NCBI GenBank assembly: GCA_963666945.2 | Contig: CAXXRT010000016.1 | Span: forward strand, 1-64,000 | DNA length: 64,000 nucleotides | Source of the DNA: G963666945 sp963666945 | GTDB lineage: Bacteria; Bacteroidota; Bacteroidia; Bacteroidales; Marinifilaceae | Direction of reading: 5' to 3' | Part shown: positions 46,285 through 54,815 of the stretch, in pieces | Numbering within the stretch: the first letter of the stretch is position 1 | How the letters are laid out: each line of letters begins with the position of its first letter | Made by a program: the position numbers and the translations under genes | Notes under the pieces: model-generated | Told to the model about the DNA's origin: nothing | Database searches by the model: none | Seen by the model: only the letters and a program-made list of their open reading frames with translations

Positions 46285-47268
46285 TCAGTCAATAAGTTCT
46301 TTAAAACCATTACTCATCCATACTTTATAATTACCTTCTTTATCACTATATATTAGGTATACTTCAATATCCTTATTCCCCTCAATAAAAGCCTCGGTTT
46401 CCTTAAGCCCCATAACCATAAAAGAGGTTGCATATGCGTCTGCTTCCATACAGTTTTTTGCTATTACTGATGCACTAAGAATTGTATGCTCTACAGGATA
46501 ACCTGTCCTTGGATCAATAGTGTGGGAATACTTTTTTCCATCTTTGTAATAGAAGTTTCTATAATTACCCGATGTTGCCAATGCTCCTTTATCCAGTGAA
46601 AGTATATCCTGGATCTTTCTGTCACTGGCAGCAACATCGTCTATTGGCTTGTCTATACCTATCCTCCAGTTCTTATTCTTACTGCTTTTTCCCTTTGCCC
46701 TGATTTCCCCCCCTATCTCAACCATATAATTTCCAATACCCTTACTTTCAAGATATTCCGCAACAACATCCACACCAAAACCTTTGGCTATAGCACTGGC
46801 TATAAGTTCTATGCCCGGATCGTCTTTAATTATTTTCCCATCTTTAAGCCTTATCTTTTTATAACCAACAAACTGCAAAAGACTATCTACATTAACACTT
46901 TCCTTTTGTTTACCATAACCAAAACCCCAGGCATTCACCAATGGAGCTATGGTAATATCAAAGGCTCCTGCTGTTCTCTCTGATATTTCCAGGGATTTAT
47001 TAAATACCTTTATAAACATCTCATCAAGCTGAACTTCCTCATTCCTGTTTACTTTCGATATAACAGAATTTTTATTGAAAGAAGAAAGGGAAGAATTTAC
47101 TTTCTTTAATTCAACTTCAATTGAATCCTTAAGATTTTTGTCACTATCATAAACTATATGATATTGAGTACCAAACACAAACCCCTGGTCATACTGATAA
47201 GTATTGGTACATGATACAAATAATATCAAATAACATATAGTTGAACTTATTATGCTAATGCTCTTCAT
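46285..47268 (-). CDS. apbE: FAD:protein FMN transferase (ApbE)
   Basis: This periplasmic lipoprotein (signal ends LILFVSC) transfers FMN from FAD to a threonine in target proteins. ApbE features are FGTQYHIVY near the N-terminus, the flavin-binding region DITIAPLVNAWGFG, the ALATSGNYRNFYY segment and the late HTIDPRTGYPVEH with METAL-site residues EADAYATSFMVMG. At 327 residues it is normal size. Its known substrates include NqrB and NqrC, both encoded 8-11 kb away in this window, so it is the probable maturase of that complex. It is divergent from the curli operon. Confidence 0.95.
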   Translation of the reverse strand: MKSISIISSTICYLILFVSCTNTYQYDQGFVFGTQYHIVYDSDKNLKDSIEVELKKVNSSLSSFNKNSVISKVNRNEEVQLDEMFIKVFNKSLEISERTAGAFDITIAPLVNAWGFGYGKQKESVNVDSLLQFVGYKKIRLKDGKIIKDDPGIELIASAIAKGFGVDVVAEYLESKGIGNYMVEIGGEIRAKGKSSKNKNWRIGIDKPIDDVAASDRKIQDILSLDKGALATSGNYRNFYYKDGKKYSHTIDPRTGYPVEHTILSASVIAKNCMEADAYATSFMVMGLKETEAFIEGNKDIEVYLIYSDKEGNYKVWMSNGFKELID

Positions 47269-47473
47269 TTTTTATTAAATTGATTATAAATAAATATTGG
47301 ACAATATTAAAAATATTTTTTTCTAAAAAACAATAATATCAATATTAATTATTTTAATCCTAAGTAAAAAAACGTTCGTCATATATTTTACCTTTTTATA
47401 TAATATTAAATAAAACATGGTAACTCTTGATAATATATCTCGTTAAACTTAATTGAAAACTGATTTAACAGAT

Positions 47474-48121
47474 ATGAACAAAATAACTTATATATTATGC
47501 TCAGCAGCTGTATTTACACTATTTACCAATAGTGCTTTTTCTCAAAAGACTATTGATTCTTTAGAGAACATTATAAAAAGCGACACTATTAATAAAAAAG
47601 TAATACTGGATTCTTTTCATTCCCAAAAGATTCTGGAAAAATTCATTGAAAACGACAGCATAAGATATAATCTTAAAACTGATACTATAAATAAAAAGGT
47701 TACTCTGGATTCTATACAAACAAAAAATATACTAGATAAATTCATGAACGATATTCTCAAGCAAAAAAAGAAAACCAAAGCAGATATTGATTATGAAATA
47801 GATGGATTAATTGTTGCAAAAACTATTTCAAGGGCAGGAAGAGATTTTTACGATATCTTCTTTTCGAAATGGGAAGCACCTAAAGGGATTAATAATTATA
47901 TAATTGAGATAAAGGAAAAGCCAATACCTCAAATGGGTACAGAAATAACAATATTAGTAAAGGAATTTGAGATTTTTAAAGAAAAACTACCTCCCAGATA
48001 TGATATTATTGAGGAGTACGCAGAGTATGCTATATATCTAGCTTCAGATTTTCTTAAAAACTATAAAAAAATCCAAAAAGAGTTAAATGGAGAAGATTTA
48101 TCAGGATCTGGAATATTTTAA
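47474..48121 (+). CDS. csgE: Curli assembly factor CsgE with duplicated N-terminal segment
   Basis: I place the start at the ATG at 47474 (frame open from 47453) because it begins the signal peptide MNKITYILCSAAVFTLFTNS. The C-terminal domain (about residues 105-215) is CsgE: DIDYEIDGLIVAKTISRAGRDFYD...EKPIPQMGTEITILVKE...LPPRYDIIEEYAEYA. CsgE plugs the CsgG pore and delivers curli subunits. Between signal and domain lie two copies of a 23-residue unit (DTINKKV-LDS...ILxKF) with a 33-residue period, absent from E. coli CsgE. First gene of the curli operon. Confidence 0.9.
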   Translation: MNKITYILCSAAVFTLFTNSAFSQKTIDSLENIIKSDTINKKVILDSFHSQKILEKFIENDSIRYNLKTDTINKKVTLDSIQTKNILDKFMNDILKQKKKTKADIDYEIDGLIVAKTISRAGRDFYDIFFSKWEAPKGINNYIIEIKEKPIPQMGTEITILVKEFEIFKEKLPPRYDIIEEYAEYAIYLASDFLKNYKKIQKELNGEDLSGSGIF

Positions 48122-48188
48122 ATAAATAATATAACTATAATCACGCCAATATAGTATAATAAAAAAACAATAATTTAAATAAATCAGT

Positions 48189-48638
48189 ATGAAAAATATT
48201 ATGGGATTAGCAATTGTATTATTTCTCAGTATCTTGGGACAGGAAAGCAAAGCTCAGGATTTTGTTTTCACCTTTGTAAATCCTGCCTTTGGAGGAAATC
48301 CATATAACTACAGCTGGCTACTGCAATCAGCAGACAAACAAAACAAGTATGATGATAAAGAGCAAAAAGAAGCAGATGATTTTTTCAGCAGAGATCCTTT
48401 AGAAAATTTCCAGGAAGATCTTAACTATTCTATTTTAAGTAATCTTTCTAATAAAATCAGTAATGATTTATTAGGAACAAATCAATCTCTATCACCCGGA
48501 AATTATGAAATAGGAGATTATAATATAAGAATAACAAAAAAATCTAATGGTATAAATATAACTATTATGGATCAGAAGACGGGTAATTCCACCACTATGC
48601 TGATTCCTAATTCTACTAATTCAAACAATAACCAATAG
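48189..48638 (+). CDS. csgF: Curli assembly factor CsgF
   Basis: A 149-residue exported protein; the signal peptide ends SKAQ. The mature start QDFVFTFVNPAFGGNPYNYS is the diagnostic CsgF segment that inserts into the CsgG channel and forms the second constriction. The following LLQSADKQNKYDD and the C-terminal strands (ITKKSNGINITIMDQKTGNS) match CsgF as well. CsgF links the nucleator to the outer membrane. It lies 68 bp after csgE and 9 bp before csgG. Confidence 0.94.
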   Translation: MKNIMGLAIVLFLSILGQESKAQDFVFTFVNPAFGGNPYNYSWLLQSADKQNKYDDKEQKEADDFFSRDPLENFQEDLNYSILSNLSNKISNDLLGTNQSLSPGNYEIGDYNIRITKKSNGINITIMDQKTGNSTTMLIPNSTNSNNNQ

Positions 48639-48646
48639 GATATACT

Positions 48647-50029
48647 ATGAATTTTAAAAGCTCAGCCATATTAATATTTGCAATACTATTAAGTTCATGT
48701 ACACACTATTTGAGCCAAAGTTTTACGGAAAAACCGGCGAGTATAGGTACAAAAACAAAAACATATGAGAAATTAAAAAATTTACCAAAACCGGAACAAA
48801 AAATTATAACAGCAGTATATAAATTCAGAGATCAGACAGGACAATACAAACCTTCTGAAACTGGAGCAAACTGGTCAACAGCGGTTAGCCAGGGTACAAC
48901 ATCGATACTACTAAAGGCAATTGAGGAATCAGGTTGGTTTATACCAATAGAAAGAGAAGGCTTGTCAAATCTGCTTAATGAAAGAAAAATTATCAGATCG
49001 AGCAGAGAAAACTACGAAGGAAATAATGCCAAAGGTATGCCCCCCTTATTATTTGGAGACATTATACTAGAAGGAGGTATAATCTCTTATGATGCAAATA
49101 TTATGACTGGGGGATTTGGTGCCAGATATTTTGGAACAGGAGGTTCCACACAATACAGAATGGACAGAGTAACTGTATATCTCAGAGCTGTATCAACAAC
49201 AAACGGACAAATATTAAAAACAGTGTATACAAGTAAGACCATATTATCTCAAAAAATCGATGCCAGCATATTCAGATATGTCAAGCTTGAACGATTATTA
49301 GAAGCAGAAACGGGATTTACATATAATGAGCCAACTGAAATGGCTGTTAAAGAAGCTATTGAACTATCAGTAAGAAACCTCATAATTGAAGGGATATTAG
49401 GAGGTTTATGGAAAACATCTCATCCTGACGGTGAAAACAATACTATAATAAGAGAATATGCCAGAGAAAAGGATGCTAACTTAAATGCTGATATGTTCAA
49501 TATTTATTCGGCTGAGCACAGAGATACCTTCGGTGTTGAACTATATGGCGGTAGCTGGTTAATGAAAGGGGATTATAACGATGAGACTCTTAAACCATCC
49601 GGAGGTATCTCTTTCTCTTATTCACCATGGGAAAAATGGATGTTTTCGCTGAATATCAGTAGGGGGCAATTAAAACTTTCTGAAATCTCAACACCATATT
49701 TTGAGAACTTTCAACTTACAGGAAGATACAACTTGTTTCCCCAAAGAAATGTATGTCCCTTCTTTTACGGAGGAATAGGTACAATAAGTAAGCAGTATAA
49801 CGATTTTTTTAAATACAATATAAACAGGAAACACTACTTTACTATCCCATACGGTATTGGAATTGAATACATGATGGACAAAAAGATAGGGGTTAACCTG
49901 TCACTTGGAAACAACTTTATATTCTCTGACAGCCTTGATGAAAAAAAAGAAGGAGACTTCAACGATTATTTCTGGGAGGCCAAACTTGGACTTAAATATT
50001 ATTTTTCACTTAAAAGAAAAAGACGATGA
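48647..50029 (+). CDS. csgG: Curli secretion channel CsgG with C-terminal beta-barrel extension
   Basis: A lipoprotein (lipobox LLSSC, Cys18) that forms the nonameric outer-membrane curli channel. The CsgG domain (about 35-265) shows KIITAVYKFRDQTGQYKPSE, QGTTSILLKAIEESGWFIPI and ERLLEAETGFTYNEP. E. coli CsgG is about 277 residues; here a further 180 residues follow, beginning FGVELYGGSWLMKGDY and continuing with amphipathic strands such as GISFSYSPWEKWMFSLNISR to LGLKYYFSLKRKRR. This resembles a small outer-membrane barrel or OmpW/OmpA-like domain. Such extensions may add an anchoring or outer-surface module. In operon with csgE, csgF and the curlin genes. Confidence 0.92.
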   Translation: MNFKSSAILIFAILLSSCTHYLSQSFTEKPASIGTKTKTYEKLKNLPKPEQKIITAVYKFRDQTGQYKPSETGANWSTAVSQGTTSILLKAIEESGWFIPIEREGLSNLLNERKIIRSSRENYEGNNAKGMPPLLFGDIILEGGIISYDANIMTGGFGARYFGTGGSTQYRMDRVTVYLRAVSTTNGQILKTVYTSKTILSQKIDASIFRYVKLERLLEAETGFTYNEPTEMAVKEAIELSVRNLIIEGILGGLWKTSHPDGENNTIIREYAREKDANLNADMFNIYSAEHRDTFGVELYGGSWLMKGDYNDETLKPSGGISFSYSPWEKWMFSLNISRGQLKLSEISTPYFENFQLTGRYNLFPQRNVCPFFYGGIGTISKQYNDFFKYNINRKHYFTIPYGIGIEYMMDKKIGVNLSLGNNFIFSDSLDEKKEGDFNDYFWEAKLGLKYYFSLKRKRR

Positions 50030-50110
50030 CAAAGGCTATGGTATAGCAACATATATAAACTAATCATTTTTTACAACCTAATCATTTTTTAATAACTAAA
50101 ATTAATTATC

Positions 50111-50749
50111 ATGAAAAAAGTAATCTTTATTTTAGGTGTACTTGTTCTTACAGTAAGTATGACAATGGCTCAAGGCCAAAGAGGCTGGTGGAAAGGTCAA
50201 AACGTAACTAACTACGATCAAATTGGCTGGGACAACTCTTTAACTGTTACACAAATTGGAACTTTGAACGTAACTGACATCAACCAGATTGGAAGAAGAC
50301 AAACTGCAATCGTTACACAAAACGGAGCTTGGAACCATGCAAATATCATACAAGGAAAAAATCTTTGCGGATGGTGTGCTTCTGATAATATGGCAATGGT
50401 AACACAGTTAAATGTAGGAAATACAGCTAATATTTTCCAATTTGGCAAGAATGGATTAATAACAGTTACTCAGCAAGGTGGTCATTTCTTGCCAACAGGA
50501 AATGTTGTTAACTTAATTCAGGACTTTGGAGCACTATATTGCTGCCCATGGTTCAACGATATGGGTTGCGAAGGAAACGTTATGACTGTTAACCAGGATG
50601 GTTTCAATCTAAAAGTTAATGCTCAGCAATTCGGCTCTTTCAATACTCTTATGGTTAACCAGTCAGGTTTTGGACACAGTGTTAACGGAATGCAATATGG
50701 TTTCAGAAACAATGCTAATATAACTCAAATGAATGGAAGTCACTATTAG
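50111..50749 (+). CDS. csgA: Curlin-repeat amyloid subunit with cysteines (CsgA-like)
   Basis: A signal peptide (about 1-20, ending TMAQ) is followed by repeated curlin-type strands with glutamine/asparagine ladders: NVTDINQIG, AIVTQNG, ANIIQGK, MVTQLNVGN, ITVTQQGG, MTVNQDG, MVNQSG and ANITQMNG. These stack into a cross-beta solenoid as major curli subunits. Unusually, it contains five cysteines: Cys86 and Cys89 (CGWC) and Cys144, 145 and 153 (CCPWFNDMGC) in insertions between repeats, along with a Trp-rich start. E. coli curlins lack cysteine. The spacing to the preceding csgG and following curlin supports one operon. Major versus minor role is inferred from order and length. Confidence 0.88.
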   Translation: MKKVIFILGVLVLTVSMTMAQGQRGWWKGQNVTNYDQIGWDNSLTVTQIGTLNVTDINQIGRRQTAIVTQNGAWNHANIIQGKNLCGWCASDNMAMVTQLNVGNTANIFQFGKNGLITVTQQGGHFLPTGNVVNLIQDFGALYCCPWFNDMGCEGNVMTVNQDGFNLKVNAQQFGSFNTLMVNQSGFGHSVNGMQYGFRNNANITQMNGSHY

Positions 50750-50774
50750 GATTATTAAAAACTAAATCAAAAAA

Positions 50775-50794
50775 ACCGGGGCATATGCCCCGGT
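50775..50794. terminator. Perfect GC-rich palindrome between the two curlin genes
   Basis: The 20-base perfect palindrome ACCGGGGCATATGCCCCGGT lies 25 bp after the first curlin gene and 13 bp before the next ATG. The T-tract expected of an intrinsic terminator is on the minus strand; on the plus strand it is followed by AAAAC. It may act as partial terminator, mRNA-stabilising hairpin or translation modulator that sets the ratio of the two subunits. Confidence 0.7.
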
Positions 50795-50807
50795 AAAACT
50801 TTAAAAT

Positions 50808-51260
50808 ATGAAGAAAATAGTTTTATTAATATTATCAGCACTATCATTGAATGCATGGTCTCAGGTAGATCGTCCAAATTTCAGGAAAATAGAAATGGTA
50901 AAAAAAGCCATTATTTCATCCTCTGACATTCAGACAAAAAACCAGGGATTTATTAGGTTAATACAATATGGTAATAATAATAAAGCTGAAATTAGAACAA
51001 AAGGTAATGATATCGATATTAATTCCATACAATATGGAATAAGCAATACAATTGATTTTGACATTTACGGAAAAAATACTTATAACAATATAATCCAGAG
51101 TGGGGAAGGCAACACCTTTAAAGGTAAATACTCACTTTATAATAAAGATTTTAACCTGATACAATCAGGCAAGAATAATTATCTTGAAATAATCGATAAA
51201 AACTCAATCCCAATGCATATTCAACAAAGAGGCAGGGGAATTAAAATGATAATTTATTAG
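50808..51260 (+). CDS. csgB: Second curlin-repeat protein (CsgB-like nucleator)
   Basis: A 150-residue exported protein; the signal peptide ends WSQ. The mature chain has curlin-type repeats (FIRLIQYGNNNKAEI, INSIQYGISN, NNIIQSGEGNTF, FNLIQSGKNNYLEI) and a basic C-terminus IQQRGRGIKMIIY, which resembles the cell-attachment end of CsgB, the curli nucleator. Fewer and less regular repeats than the preceding subunit support a minor or nucleator role. It follows the palindrome at 50775-50794 and precedes the lipoprotein gene by 34 bp. Confidence 0.85.
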   Translation: MKKIVLLILSALSLNAWSQVDRPNFRKIEMVKKAIISSSDIQTKNQGFIRLIQYGNNNKAEIRTKGNDIDINSIQYGISNTIDFDIYGKNTYNNIIQSGEGNTFKGKYSLYNKDFNLIQSGKNNYLEIIDKNSIPMHIQQRGRGIKMIIY

Positions 51261-51294
51261 TATTTAAGAAAATAATGTCAAAAACAATAATGCT

Positions 51295-52797
51295 ATGTTA
51301 AAAAGAAGTAACCTTATTATCAATATGCTGATGATTGCTCTTTTTATAAGTTTCTCAGCTTGCGAGGAAAATGGAGATGAAATAACAGTTTATGGAACTA
51401 TAAAGGGTAAAATAAAAGACTTTGAAGAACTCTCTCCTATTTATGATGCCTATGTATCAACAAATCCTATTTCTACAACAGTCAAGACTGACGAAAATGG
51501 TGAATATATTCTTGAGAACTTAATTCCAGGAGAATATACTCTCACTATTAGAAGAAATGGTTATGCTACCGAATCAGGTAATAAAACAGTTGAAAAAAAT
51601 CAGGTTGTAATAGTGGATTTCCTTATGGAAAAATCAACCGAAAAAAGTTATGCCCCAGTATTTGCCACAGACTCACTGTTTCCTGAAGAAAACTCAAAAG
51701 ACTTAGATCTTAACATTGAATTTAAGTGGTCTGCGACAGACGAAAATCCAGATGACATACTAACTTTTGACCTTATTCTATACGAAGAAAATGAACTAGA
51801 GGGAGAATATTTAGCAAAGGACATCACAGACACAATATTTCTAGTAGAAAACCTGCAATATAACACAATCTACAGATGGCAGGTAGTTGCAAAAGATAAT
51901 AATGGTGAAAAAACACAAAGTGACATATTCACATTCAGAACAAAAGAAAGACCTGAAAACCCAATATTTTTCACCCAAAAATATAATGGAAGTTATGAGA
52001 TATTTGCTTCTGATACTTCTGAAAATAATAAGGTGCAATTAACAGAAGGACCTTATATTAATTGGAACCCGGTAAAATCACCTGTAAACAATCAAGTTGC
52101 TTATGTTTCTAATGCGGATGGTGATTTCAATATATATATAATGGAATATGAATCCAAAGTAAGCAAAAAAATCACGGTCATTCCTATTGCCGGATATCAC
52201 AATCCTGGAACAGGTTTTTGCTGGTCTGCAAATGGAGGTCAGTTATATTACCCACACTACGACAAGATATACAGAGTTAATAACGATGGATCAGGACTTA
52301 TTGAGTTTGCAAGAGCCCCGGAAGGCAAACATTTCCGTATGATAGACTGCTCCTTATATAATAAAAAAATACTTGCACTAACAAACGAAATAGACGGATT
52401 TTCAAATTCAGTGATTATTTACAACCTAGAAGGGATACCTCAGGACACTATTTTGAATGACTTACAAGGAACAGTATCAAGTGCAGTTTTCTCAATTGAT
52501 GGCAGCAAAATACTATATTGTTATGATGATAGCGGACTTCAGGCTGACGATGGAAGACAACTTGATGTAAATATATATGAACTAGATATGGAATCAGGTA
52601 ATTCAACAAATCTATCTAATGGGAAAAGTACAGGAACAAATGATACCAATGCCAGATATTCGGCAACAGGAGCCGAAATAATCTTTGAAAATGGATATAA
52701 CAACTCATCTAAGAAAGATATATATTTAATGGGACTAAGTGGTGGAAGCAGCAGGAATCTAATTTTTGAAAATGCCACTTTACCAGAGTGGCGCTAA
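51295..52797 (+). CDS. Curli-operon lipoprotein with CarboxypepD_reg, FnIII-like and beta-propeller domains
   Basis: A lipoprotein (lipobox ISFSAC, residue about 23) of 500 residues. An N-terminal carboxypeptidase-regulatory-like domain (about 33-110; GTIKGKIKDF...TVKTDENGEYILENLIPGEY) is followed by an FnIII-like module (about 115-215; FKWSATDENPDDILTFDLIL and YRWQVVAKDNNG) and a WD40/TolB-like propeller (about 220-500; repeats such as VAYVSNADGDFNIYIME and RYSATGAEIIFENGYN). It ends the curli operon, 34 bp after the second curlin and before a terminator. It may anchor, sense or process the fibre at the cell surface. No enzymatic residues are recognised. Confidence 0.75.
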   Translation: MLKRSNLIINMLMIALFISFSACEENGDEITVYGTIKGKIKDFEELSPIYDAYVSTNPISTTVKTDENGEYILENLIPGEYTLTIRRNGYATESGNKTVEKNQVVIVDFLMEKSTEKSYAPVFATDSLFPEENSKDLDLNIEFKWSATDENPDDILTFDLILYEENELEGEYLAKDITDTIFLVENLQYNTIYRWQVVAKDNNGEKTQSDIFTFRTKERPENPIFFTQKYNGSYEIFASDTSENNKVQLTEGPYINWNPVKSPVNNQVAYVSNADGDFNIYIMEYESKVSKKITVIPIAGYHNPGTGFCWSANGGQLYYPHYDKIYRVNNDGSGLIEFARAPEGKHFRMIDCSLYNKKILALTNEIDGFSNSVIIYNLEGIPQDTILNDLQGTVSSAVFSIDGSKILYCYDDSGLQADDGRQLDVNIYELDMESGNSTNLSNGKSTGTNDTNARYSATGAEIIFENGYNNSSKKDIYLMGLSGGSSRNLIFENATLPEWR

Positions 52798-52803
52798 AAA
52801 AAT

Positions 52804-52825
52804 GAGAGGGGAACCACCCCCTCTC
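52804..52825 (+). terminator. Terminator of the curli operon
   Basis: GAGAGGGG (52804-52811) pairs with CCCCTCTC (52818-52825) around a 6-base loop, seven bases after the lipoprotein stop. Followed by a T-containing stretch (CTTTTAAT). Confidence 0.75.
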
Positions 52826-52844
52826 CTAATCACTTTTAATAACT

Positions 52845-52872
52845 AGACATCGGGGACCCACCCCCGGTGTCT
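52845..52872 (-). terminator. Terminator of the nqr operon
   Basis: AGACATCGGGG (52845-52855) pairs with the CCCCCGGTGTCT segment (52861-52872), with one mismatch. It lies 23 bp after the nqrF stop codon on the minus strand. The convergent curli operon has its own hairpin next to it. Confidence 0.75.
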
Positions 52873-52894
52873 AAACAAATATAGTTATTTTTTT

Positions 52895-54154
52895 TTAACT
52901 ACCAAAGTCATCATACATCACATTCTCATCTGGCACACCCAGGTCATAAAGCATATGAGTAACAGCTGAATTCATCATTGGAGGTCCACAAAGATAGTAT
53001 TCAATTTCCTCTGGCTCCTCATGCTTGCTCAGATATTCATTGTTTATCACCTGGTGAATAAATCCTGTAGGCCCTTCCCAGTTATCTTCCGGTAATGGTT
53101 CACTTAAAGCAAGATGCCATGTGAAGTTAGGAAATTCTGCAGCAATCGCATCAAATTGTTCTTTATAGAACACTTCCCTCATTGAACGAGCACCATACCA
53201 GAATGTAACTCTACGTCCTGTTTTAGCAGTCTTGAATAAATGGAAGATATGAGAGCGCATTGGAGCCATACCTGCCCCACCACCAATAAACATCATCTCG
53301 TTATCAGTCTCTTTTATAAAGAACTCTCCGTAAGGTCCAGAAACAGTTACCTTATCACCTGGTTTACGAGAGAAGATATATGAAGAACAGATACCCGGAT
53401 TAATCTTGGCAAATCCACCTTTAGCCCTGTCAACAGGAGGAGTAGCAATACGTATGTTCAACATTACAATATTACCCTCTGCAGGATGGTTTGCCATAGA
53501 ATAAGCTCTATATGTTGGCTCAGGATTCTTCATCTTAAGATCGAACATATTGAATCTATCCCAGTCACCTCTGTATTCGTCAGCTACCTCTATATTTTTA
53601 AAGTCAACTTCACATTTAGGTACATCGATCTGTATATAACCACCCGATTTAAAATCAAGATTTTCCCCTTCAGGAAGTTTAACAACAAATTCTTTAATGA
53701 ACGTTGCAACATTATTGTTTGAAACAACCTCACATTCCCATTTCTTAATACCCATTACTTCTTTAGGTATCCTCATTTTTATGTTATCTCTCACCTTAAC
53801 CTGACAAGCAAGTCTCCAGTTATCAGCCTGTTGCTTACGGGAAAAGAATCCTGTTTCTGTTGGAAGAATAGTTCCGGCACCTTCATCTACCTGACACTTA
53901 CACATACCACAAGTACCACCCCCACCACAAGCAGACGGAAGAAATATTTTATTTTCTCCTAAGGTAGAAAGAAGTGTAGAACCCGGATTTACATTAAGTT
54001 CCTTTTCTCCGTTATTTATATCTAAAGTAACTTCACCAGATGGTGTAAGTTTTTTCTTGACATATAGCAATATTGCTACCAATAACATTATAACAATCAA
54101 AAAGACTGCTATACTAATTGTTATTACTGTGCCTTTTGTTACTAATAAAATCAT
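52895..54154 (-). CDS. nqrF: Na+-translocating NADH:quinone reductase subunit F
   Basis: NqrF is the NADH-oxidising entry subunit. One N-terminal transmembrane segment (about 10-31) is followed by a 2Fe-2S ferredoxin domain (ACGGGGTCGMCKCQVDEG), then FAD-binding (RAYSMANHP) and NADH-binding domains (MFIGGGAGMAPMRSHIFHLF) ending with MYDDFGS. Electrons pass from NADH through FAD and the 2Fe-2S centre to the membrane subunits. Last gene of the six-gene operon, 24 bp after nqrE. Length (419) is usual. Confidence 0.97.
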   Translation of the reverse strand: MILLVTKGTVITISIAVFLIVIMLLVAILLYVKKKLTPSGEVTLDINNGEKELNVNPGSTLLSTLGENKIFLPSACGGGGTCGMCKCQVDEGAGTILPTETGFFSRKQQADNWRLACQVKVRDNIKMRIPKEVMGIKKWECEVVSNNNVATFIKEFVVKLPEGENLDFKSGGYIQIDVPKCEVDFKNIEVADEYRGDWDRFNMFDLKMKNPEPTYRAYSMANHPAEGNIVMLNIRIATPPVDRAKGGFAKINPGICSSYIFSRKPGDKVTVSGPYGEFFIKETDNEMMFIGGGAGMAPMRSHIFHLFKTAKTGRRVTFWYGARSMREVFYKEQFDAIAAEFPNFTWHLALSEPLPEDNWEGPTGFIHQVINNEYLSKHEEPEEIEYYLCGPPMMNSAVTHMLYDLGVPDENVMYDDFGS

Positions 54155-54178
54155 TACTAAATATTTTCTTTTGCGTTA

Positions 54179-54799
54179 TTACAATTTTATTCCCATAAAA
54201 CTCATGAATGCTATACCCATAAGCCCGGTAACAATAAATGTAATTCCTAATCCCCTCAAAGGAGCAGGAATATTTGAATACTTAATTTTCTCACGAATAG
54301 CAGCAATACCCACTATAGCAAGTAACCATCCAATACCAGAACCTATACCGAAAGCAGTCGCCTCTCCAATTGTATTATAAGCTCTTTGTTGCATAAACAA
54401 CGATCCACCAAGAATTGCACAGTTAACTGCAATAAGAGGTAAGAAAATACCTAATGAAGCATATAACGCAGGAGCAAATTTCTCAACAATCATCTCAACA
54501 AGTTGTACCATAGATGCAATAACTGCAATAAACATTATAAAACTCAAAAAGCTAAGGTCTATGTTTGCAGCATCTTCACCCAATAACCATGCCAAAGCAC
54601 CTTCTTTAAGTACGTAGTTTTCCAGAAGGTAATCAACAGGAACAGTAATACCAAGTACAAACACAACAGCAATACCGAGACCAAAAGATGTTTTAACAGT
54701 CTTCGAAACAGCAAGATAAGAACACATTCCAAGGAAATATGCAAATACCATGTTATCTATAAAGATGGACTTTATGAATATATTAAATAAATTTTCCAT
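54179..54799 (-). CDS. nqrE: Na+-translocating NADH:quinone reductase subunit E
   Basis: An integral membrane subunit of 206 residues with six predicted helices. The conserved FAYFLGMCSYLAVSKTVKTS segment near residue 25 contains one of the cysteines that hold the intramembrane iron centre between NqrD and NqrE; the second half shows VNCAILGGSLFMQQRAY. It pairs with the homologous NqrD in an inverted arrangement. Separated from nqrD by 16 bp. Confidence 0.97.
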   Translation of the reverse strand: MENLFNIFIKSIFIDNMVFAYFLGMCSYLAVSKTVKTSFGLGIAVVFVLGITVPVDYLLENYVLKEGALAWLLGEDAANIDLSFLSFIMFIAVIASMVQLVEMIVEKFAPALYASLGIFLPLIAVNCAILGGSLFMQQRAYNTIGEATAFGIGSGIGWLLAIVGIAAIREKIKYSNIPAPLRGLGITFIVTGLMGIAFMSFMGIKL

Positions 54800-54815
54800 G
54801 TCTTATTTTAATTTA

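Noticed and set aside
50086..50760. Curlin repeats considered as a DNA tandem repeat or CRISPR-like array
   Set aside because: The periodicity is at the protein level only; the DNA units diverge and are read as one signal-peptide-bearing gene.
50785..50805. A plus-strand intrinsic terminator after the first curlin gene
   Set aside because: The palindrome is perfect but lacks a plus-strand T-tract, so I list it as a hairpin of uncertain role and not as a proven operon end.
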